64,000 bases of DNA from Stictocephala bisonia (lineage: Eukaryota > Arthropoda > Insecta > Hemiptera > Membracidae), in contig JAQJVL010000153.1 of the NCBI GenBank assembly GCA_035578905.1, positions 1,325,501 through 1,389,500 of the forward strand. The letters run 5' to 3'. Positions 58,795-64,000 of this stretch are shown here, in pieces. The notes beneath the pieces were generated by a model. The model was not told where the DNA came from and did not search any database. It saw nothing but the letters and a program-made list of their open reading frames with translations. A program made the translations under genes and the position numbers. Positions within the stretch are counted from its first letter, which is position 1. Every line of letters starts with the position of its first letter.

Positions 58795-59085
58795 TATGAA
58801 AGCATCTGACATTCACTGTGAAATCTGTAAAGTTTATGGAGAAAACAGAATGAGTGAAGGGATGGGACGGAAATAGGTGAGAGCCTTACGAATATGCATG
58901 ATGAAGAACGAAGTGGTCAACATTCACTCATTACTGATGACTTGGTGCAAAAAGTTGATGAAAAGGTCAGAGAGAACAGACACTTTACAACTACATCGTT
59001 ATCTAGTAAGTACCCTCGTGTCGAGAATTGTGATAGAACGTTTGAAATACCTGGGTTCCGAAAATGCTGATGGAGAATAACAAAA
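58795..59085 (+). pseudogene. Mariner transposase N-terminal relic (second mariner lineage)
   Basis: The plus strand decodes, with frame changes, SDIHCEICKVYGENRMSEGM, MHDEERSGQHSLITDDLVQK and VDEKVRENRHFTTTSLSS. This is the helix-turn-helix region of a mariner with the V-Y-G-E-x-x-M-S and E-E-R-S-G motifs. The sequence is clearly different from the intact element at 30516. No catalytic domain follows. Confidence 0.8.
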
Positions 59086-59156
59086 ACATAATTTTTTAAA
59101 ACCATATTATCACTGTGACAGATATGACTATGAATGTTGGCTGCTTTAACACCTTC

Positions 59157-59390
59157 AGCACTAAGAAACTTATCACAGGGTGTACTTCACAGTAGGGGGC
59201 ATTTACAAAATGGAGGAAACATTTTAAACACTCATAAGCAACCTTAAACACTGTGGAATGGATCCGTAATGGCGACTGTGACTTGCCAACAGATAGTAGT
59301 AAACAGCATGCATGTGGCGAAATCTGACTGCAGCATTACAATGGCAGAATTCCAATAAAGTATTTACTTTAAAAACATGCCTCATATTTC
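59157..59390 (+). repeat. Unclassified repeat, copy 2
   Basis: Shares ACTTCACAG, GCAACCTTAAACACTGT, ACTTGCCAACAGATA and GTATTTACT blocks in order with the minus strand of 57570-57826. Multiple stops. Confidence 0.55.
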
Positions 59391-60363
59391 TTACCTGCAC
59401 CTGTCAATCATTATAAGTAAATTAATTACAAACTAATGACATAAAACTTTTGAACTTTAAAGGTATTTTTTTGTAACTATTAGCTGCATAATTCAATTTT
59501 AAATCTTCATTTCCATATTCTGAATAGAAATGGTTTGCATAGGCAGGTTATGTAGATAGTTTTGGTAGGATAGAGACAAATCTAAGTTTATGTTGGCAGT
59601 ACAGCCAGTGGAGAGCACTCAACTAAGTGAGCTACTTCCCATTACAAATGTGTACGGCAAATACAATGGAGTTACTATATCTCTAAAGTACTCTGAGATA
59701 AAACTAAAAATAGTTAATTTAAGTAAATTCTGACACTAATATACTCAGAACAAGTTTGAGTATGATCGTCTTGAGACAAAACTGACAACTACCATGCAAG
59801 GAGTCTTATCTCACACATTTGGAGGATTAAATAAGTCAATATTGATTCTTGAACTTTCTATCACATTATGAAACAATTCAGTTAAATTAATATGAACTAC
59901 ATGTTTTTACTTGATGTAGAAGCTTATTTTTACGGAACAAGTTCAATCCTAAAAAATCCTCCTTTAATTTGTTTTAACCCTAAATGCCGGAGCTTACACT
60001 TCAGATGTGTTCATCACATAAACTAAGTGTAATGAAAAATACACATTGTGTGGTTATCTTTTGCTTTCCTAAAACTTATGGTTATCTACTAGAAATCCGG
60101 TTGTTGATGATTCCAATAAATTCAAGAAATCTGTTATGATTATTTAATTAATTTTTGCCTTAAAATGAGTATAGTTAAATAAAAAAACAATCAAGCTACA
60201 GTTTTTAAGTTAAAAAAGCTTAAGTAAAACATTGTACAATTAATTAACTAATATATATAACAAAATAAGACGGCATTTCCAAGATGTATTTTTATTTAAC
60301 TATAACAAAATTACAATGAATATAACAAGAATTTCATGCTGTGTTGTTGCAAGGAATACTTAC
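59391..60363. other. Intron, no recognised feature
   Basis: AT-rich. A lone TTAACCCTAAATGCCGG at about 59976 resembles a piggyBac end but has no partner. Confidence 0.4.
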
Positions 60364-60399
60364 AGGCATTTGCTCCTTAGCATTTTGAGAAACCCATAT
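60364..60399 (-). CDS. EP400/Domino-like gene, 36-nt microexon
   Basis: Twelve codons reading IWVSQNAKEQMP lie between a TTTTCAG acceptor and a GTAAGT donor on the minus strand. Joined in phase 0 to the exon at 33587 it gives EQMP-MWCPPTPP, which resembles the segment just after the helicase lobes in Domino/EP400 proteins. It is the most 5' exon I can find; the ATPase exons should lie to the right of the window. The following intron is about 27 kb. So short an exon could be fortuitous, so support rests on the good splice sites and the in-frame join. Confidence 0.65.
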
Positions 60400-61163
60400 C
60401 TGAAAAGAAAATCTTTTTTAGTTTTTAATACAATAATATTTACAAAACATCTAGATCACTGCCATGGTAACTTAATGTTTGGCTGAATGATATTTCAAGT
60501 TATTTATTAGATATACATAGACCCACAGAAAATGGCATGCGGACAGTCCTTGTGCGACAGATTCTGTCTCCTACCACACAGTAACTTGATAATGTACAGT
60601 CTCTGCCAGTATTCTAAATTCTCTTTCTACATGCCAAATATGTTAGATTTGCTACTAAGCTGTTAAACCAATTTAATTTATTAATTTTCAATTCAATTTG
60701 TCATTCTGATGTAACTAGAAAATGAAATACATTACAAACTGTACTCTATGTATTTAATTAATCATAATGTAAACAATATTTGTTTATAAATTTTATATTT
60801 AATAAAAACAACTGTTAAAATTAAAGTTGTATTGCATTCCGTACCATTTATATTATTTCTGTTTAATATTGTTCATGAGACAATTACACAATGTGTCAAC
60901 ACATATTTTGAGAAAAAATATTCCATGATTTTGCACTTTAATGAGAGTGAATTAGGAACTGGACCAATCCATGTCCAAAATATGGACTTGACAGTTCTTG
61001 CAGCACGCTTCCGCTGGAGGGGAGCTGTGGTAGGAGTATTTCTCCGTCTCTCTCACTCTACCCGTCCTAAGTGCCATTTAGTTTGGGTTTATGTTTACCA
61101 AATGTTATAAACCATTTAAAGGAAAACTGATGCAGTTGACCTAAGTATCTGTTATTTTATCCT
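60400..61163. other. Intron with a low-copy repeat fragment
   Basis: 61010-61085 is the inverted relative of 20628-20705. Otherwise featureless. Confidence 0.45.
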
Positions 61164-62126
61164 TTAACACATTGAGTGCGGGTGATAGCAGTGCTTGCGC
61201 GAGCAGCGGATAAGTCGCCGGCGGTGGACGGATCAATACTGGCTTGTACGCTTCAGTGTCGCCTAGCCCTTTGGCTTAGAAGGGTCGGATTTGCGCCGCA
61301 TTATAGCCTGTTTCTCGCGTCACATTTCCTTGTTCTTCGTTCGTGGATCACGCCATTTTGAGCCAGTTGGCGGGGGTTAGCGTGCCTGCGCGCGCAGCGG
61401 AACTGTTGCCGGCGGTTGACGAAGCAATGCTTGTTTGTGGAATTCAGTGTGGTCCAGCCATTTGCCTTATAACGGTCGGATTTGCGCTGCATTGTTGCCT
61501 GTGTCTCGCGTCACGTTTCGGTGTTCGCCGTTCGTGGATCGTGCCATTTTGAGCCACTTGGCTTGCATCAGAGTTTTACCATTTTATTTTTGTGTATAAT
61601 AGTGAAACATATCGTAGTATTGTGTTGTGTTATATTGTATTGTGATTTGTGTTATATTGTAAATATATTTGTATAGTGCGTTTTATTCTTTTCTGCAATG
61701 TTTCAACCAACTCCTGGGCCATCTTCGGCTCCTGACTTTGTCCTGCCGACAGTGATGGTGAAGTTGATGACCCAATCCAACATCAGATGATGGGAAATGC
61801 TTCAGATAACTCTGATTCTTATGAATCTGATGATTCTGATATCGGAAATGATACTCCTGTATGGCGTATTTCAACTTCAGGAATGCGACCTGCCGTGACT
61901 AATTGCGGCAGGCGTCTCGCGGCGCGCATGGGTTTCGTTGCGATGTGCGGCTCCACCGCCGGCGGACAATCACTTCGGAAGCCCCGATCTACCAGAATTG
62001 AGGCCATAAACTGGATTTGGTGTATCAACCCTGTTTCCTGACTATATAAGGTATTGTTTTGGTACAAAATATTATTTTAGTATCTGACATGTTTTTAACA
62101 TATTTTTTCAGCATCGAATGTGTTAA
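61164..62126 (+). mobile_element. piggyBac-like element F, internally deleted
   Basis: TTAACACATTGAGTGCGGG on the left and, inverted, TTAACACATTCGATGC on the right, with TTAA at both edges; 963 bp. Inside are two tandem GC-rich units of about 190 bp (61176-61371, 61372-61563) and a start-like region at 61699 decoding MFQPTPGPSSAPDF. A one-base shift later comes NASDNSDSYESDDSDIGNDT and PVWRIS. The acidic Ser/Asp run followed by P-x-W is typical of piggyBac transposase N-termini. The catalytic part is missing. Confidence 0.65.
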
Positions 62127-62322
62127 GAAATGAGGAACATTTTTTGGATGAGTGCTATACACAATTATTATCAATGTAAAGAGTATTTTCTAAAAATAAC
62201 TTTTTAGTATTGTAGATTGTGGCATTGAGTCAAATTTGTATGTTTGAAATACAATTGAATTTTGCTGGCTTAAATATTTAATAACATACAAGATGACATA
62301 TTATGTTTAGTCTACAACACGC

Positions 62323-62378
62323 GGCGTTTCGACCGGCAACAGGTCTTGTCAGTGGGCTCTGCCTTAAGCCCATACGCC
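62323..62378 (-). ncRNA. Hammerhead ribozyme HHR1, left-arm copy, core mutated
   Basis: Same fold as the right-arm copy, with a fully paired stem III (GGCG/CGCC). However, the core reads CUGACAA instead of CUGACGA (complement at 62346-62352). The changed base corresponds to G8, the invariant general-acid position, so it should be inactive or very slow. Confidence 0.85.
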
Positions 62379-62562
62379 CTGGCCCCCACACCTGACGGCA
62401 AGCGAGGTTCTTCCGCTTGCCCTCTGCAGTCCGGTAAATTATCTTAAACTGGGACTGGACTGTAGAGTAAGGGAACTCAGTTCTTCCTTCTTCTTTCCCT
62501 CACACCTACAGCACTACAGGTGTGTAACTGGAGGTTGTTCTGTTTCCCCCCCAGTATTAGAC

Positions 62563-62610
62563 AAAAATAGTAGGGTGGCCACCCCTGATGAGGGACCCGA
62601 AACTATTTTT
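62563..62610 (+). ncRNA. Hammerhead ribozyme HHR2, left-arm copy
   Basis: Type I layout. Stem III is AAAAATAG with CTATTTTT (8 bp). The cleavage triplet is GUA at 62570-62572. Stem I is GGGT/ACCC with loop GGCC. The core is CUGAUGA (62585-62591), stem II GGGACCC (2-3 bp), then GAAA (62599-62602). All invariant core bases are present. The very short stem II is common in ribozymes of Penelope-like elements. Confidence 0.88.
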
Positions 62611-62713
62611 GGCACGGCATTTGGCTCGGGAGCCGTGTTTTTCTCTTTCTTCCCGAGCCGGTAGGGCTGACGAAGAAAGAGAAAAACACGGCTCCCGAGC
62701 CAAATGCCGTGCC

Positions 62714-62761
62714 AAAAATAGTTTCGGGTCCCTCATCAGGGGTGGCCACCCTACTATTTTT
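62714..62761 (-). ncRNA. Hammerhead ribozyme HHR2, right-arm copy
   Basis: Exact inverse of 62563-62610 with the same stems, CUGAUGA and GAAA core and GUA cleavage triplet. Predicted cleavage is between 62752 and 62751. Confidence 0.87.
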
Positions 62762-62945
62762 GTCTAATACTGGAGGGGAAACAGAACAACCTCCAGTTAC
62801 ATACCTGTAGTGCTGTAGGTGTGAGGGAAAGAAGAAGGAAGAACTGAGTTCCCTTACTCTACAGTCCAGTCCCAGTTTAAGATAATTTACCGGACTGCAG
62901 AGGGCAAGCGGAAGAACCTCGCTTGCCGTCAGGTGTGGGGGCCAG

Positions 62946-63001
62946 GGCGTATGGGCTTAAGGCAGAGCCCACTGACGAGACCTGTTGCCGGTCGAAATGC
63001 C
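62946..63001 (+). ncRNA. Hammerhead ribozyme HHR1, right-arm copy, intact core
   Basis: Stem III is GGCG with TGCC (one G-U pair). The cleavage triplet is GUA at 62949-62951. Stem I is TGGGC/GCCCA with a 10-nt loop. The core is CUGACGA (62972-62978), stem II GACC/GGTC with a 7-nt loop, then GAAA (62994-62997). Invariant bases are complete. Its sequence is unrelated to HHR2 outside the core. Confidence 0.87.
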
Positions 63002-63072
63002 GCGTGTTGTAGACTAAACATGTAGTCTGTCCGTCACATTAAGCAAAAACTTAACGTATGACATATTATGTT

Positions 63073-64000
63073 CTAATTTTCAGGAGGACAAATGTGATCA
63101 GACTCCTGGAAGTGAAGTTACTGACTACCCCAAATAATAAGACTGAGGATGGATTTAAAGTTTACATTTTTAACATTCTTATCAAAGGCCTTGGCAACCT
63201 AATATAATTTAAAGTATTATAACTTTTACAAAATTTAATTTTGCATCTGCAATTGTAAGGCATGTGCTTGTTTTGCATGCCAAACAAGAATTTAATTTAC
63301 ATGAATATTACAATATGCAAATACTTTGGGAATAATCTATCTTCTTTGATTATAGGGAATACCTTTTAAGATAAAAGGTGGCTACAACATTAAAATGAGC
63401 TTGTCTTTCCAAGGGAATAAATCTGTTGAAATTAACAATGTCTCCCCATTAGAAGCCATACAATTAGTATTTTATAACTTTTAAGATTGAATATAGGTAT
63501 TGTTTGATTTTTTCTTCTTCTTTTGATTCGTGAATTTATTTATTCTTCATTTTTTACTACTTATGAGCCTATACATTAACATGATAAAGAGATTACTAAA
63601 TAGTGACTTTTAAAAATACTGATTTTACTGATATGACAAATTTTAAAGTTGTACTTTTAATGGTCTGAGTTCATTTTACTATTTGAATCTGAATACAATA
63701 TATAAACAACAGCAATAGTTTTCGAAGTCAAGTTTTGATGGCTCAGCCATTTTCTCTGAAAGAACTACCCGAAAGTAAATTTCTATAAATATAATCAATA
63801 AAGCAACTATAAACTCTACTTAATTATTTTACATATCTTACATTACTTATACAGGGTGTTCCCAAACTATGTTCCAAAACTTAAGGATTCACTGGGTAAA
63901 TATAAGAAAAAAATCTTCCTATACATATAGGTCCTAATATGCTTAGTTTTCAATATAGCGGCAATTTTCCTATTTTCATTAAATAATGTATAATTTCATG
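63073..64000. other. Intron, nothing but a possible repeat start
   Basis: AT-rich. At 63851 ACAGGGTGTTCCCAAA is of a kind seen at the start of many arthropod repeats, but the element would run off the right edge and cannot be classified. Confidence 0.35.

Larger units (their letters stand above)
62303..63021. mobile_element. Near-perfect 350-bp-arm palindrome with hammerhead ribozymes
   Basis: The left arm 62303-62652 and right arm 62672-63021 are inverted copies with only a handful of differences, around a 19-nt centre (CCGAGCCGGTAGGGCTGAC). A direct repeat ATGACATATTATGTT flanks it (62293-62307 and 63058-63072). A 36-bp non-palindromic tail lies between the right arm and the right repeat. 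The arms are GC-rich against AT-rich surroundings and carry no protein frame. Four hammerhead motifs lie inside. A Penelope-like terminal repeat pair or a retrozyme relative is the best guess. Confidence 0.9.

Noticed and set aside
61176..62067. Several 60-90-codon frames in the GC-rich block
   Set aside because: They come from the repeated GC-rich units of the piggyBac-like element F, and frames differ between the two units.
62665..62690. CTGACGA followed by GAAA at the palindrome centre, looking like a fifth hammerhead core
   Set aside because: There is no stem II between the two motifs and no stem III partner; the purine run gives GAAA by chance.
1..64000. CRISPR arrays, bacterial operons, rRNA genes
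   Set aside because: Nothing with regular spaced repeats, operon-like gene spacing or rRNA similarity was seen; the sequence is clearly eukaryotic.

Overview
The window is nuclear DNA from an animal, almost certainly an insect. The evidence is small exons separated by long AT-rich introns, and transposon families typical of arthropods: piggyBac, mariner, pogo/Tigger, hAT, BEL/Pao and RTE-like LINEs. A hemipteroid source is my guess and the sequence does not prove it.

Only one host gene is supported. Nine minus-strand exons, from 60399 down to 3007, join in consistent phase and read as the post-helicase half of an EP400/Domino-type SWI2/SNF2 chromatin remodeller. They comprise the conserved WCPPTPP block, the SANT/Myb-like domain, the KKQKKTK linker and a Gln/Thr/Val-rich coactivator-like tail. 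The ATPase exons should lie beyond the right edge and the 3' end beyond the left edge. The rest of the window is intron filled with mobile DNA.

Layout by region: (1) 1-8.1 kb: two small foldbacks, a hAT fragment, the 3'-most exon, a pogo/Tigger deletion derivative and a broken RTE-like LINE. (2) 8.1-18.7 kb: three exons and a stack of insertions. An old LINE is split by two piggyBac-like elements, and one of these contains a third. (3) 18.8-25.2 kb: three more piggyBac-like deletion derivatives, a LINE relic and a tRNA-derived SINE. (4) 26-33.6 kb: two adjacent pogo-like MITEs, an intact 1.34-kb mariner and a second copy of the 3.4-kb Tigger-type element with a nested foldback. (5) 33.6-60.3 kb: one intron of about 27 kb. 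It holds a hAT with a perfect 8-bp target duplication inside a LINE relic, a minisatellite, a 3' LINE copy, and a young 7.3-kb BEL/Pao element. That element has near-identical LTRs and a 5-bp target duplication but has lost its integrase core. (6) 60.3-64 kb: a 36-nt microexon, a piggyBac-like derivative and a 0.75-kb near-perfect palindrome.

The palindrome (62303-63021) is the most striking object. Each 350-bp arm encodes two different type I hammerhead ribozyme motifs in opposite orientation. Because the arms are inverted, a transcript of either strand carries both motifs in the same sense, about 379 nt apart. One of the four copies has a broken catalytic core, which predicts that only plus-strand RNA would be cut at both sites. 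A 15-bp direct repeat flanks the unit, which suggests arrival by retrotransposition, as for Penelope-like elements or retrozymes.
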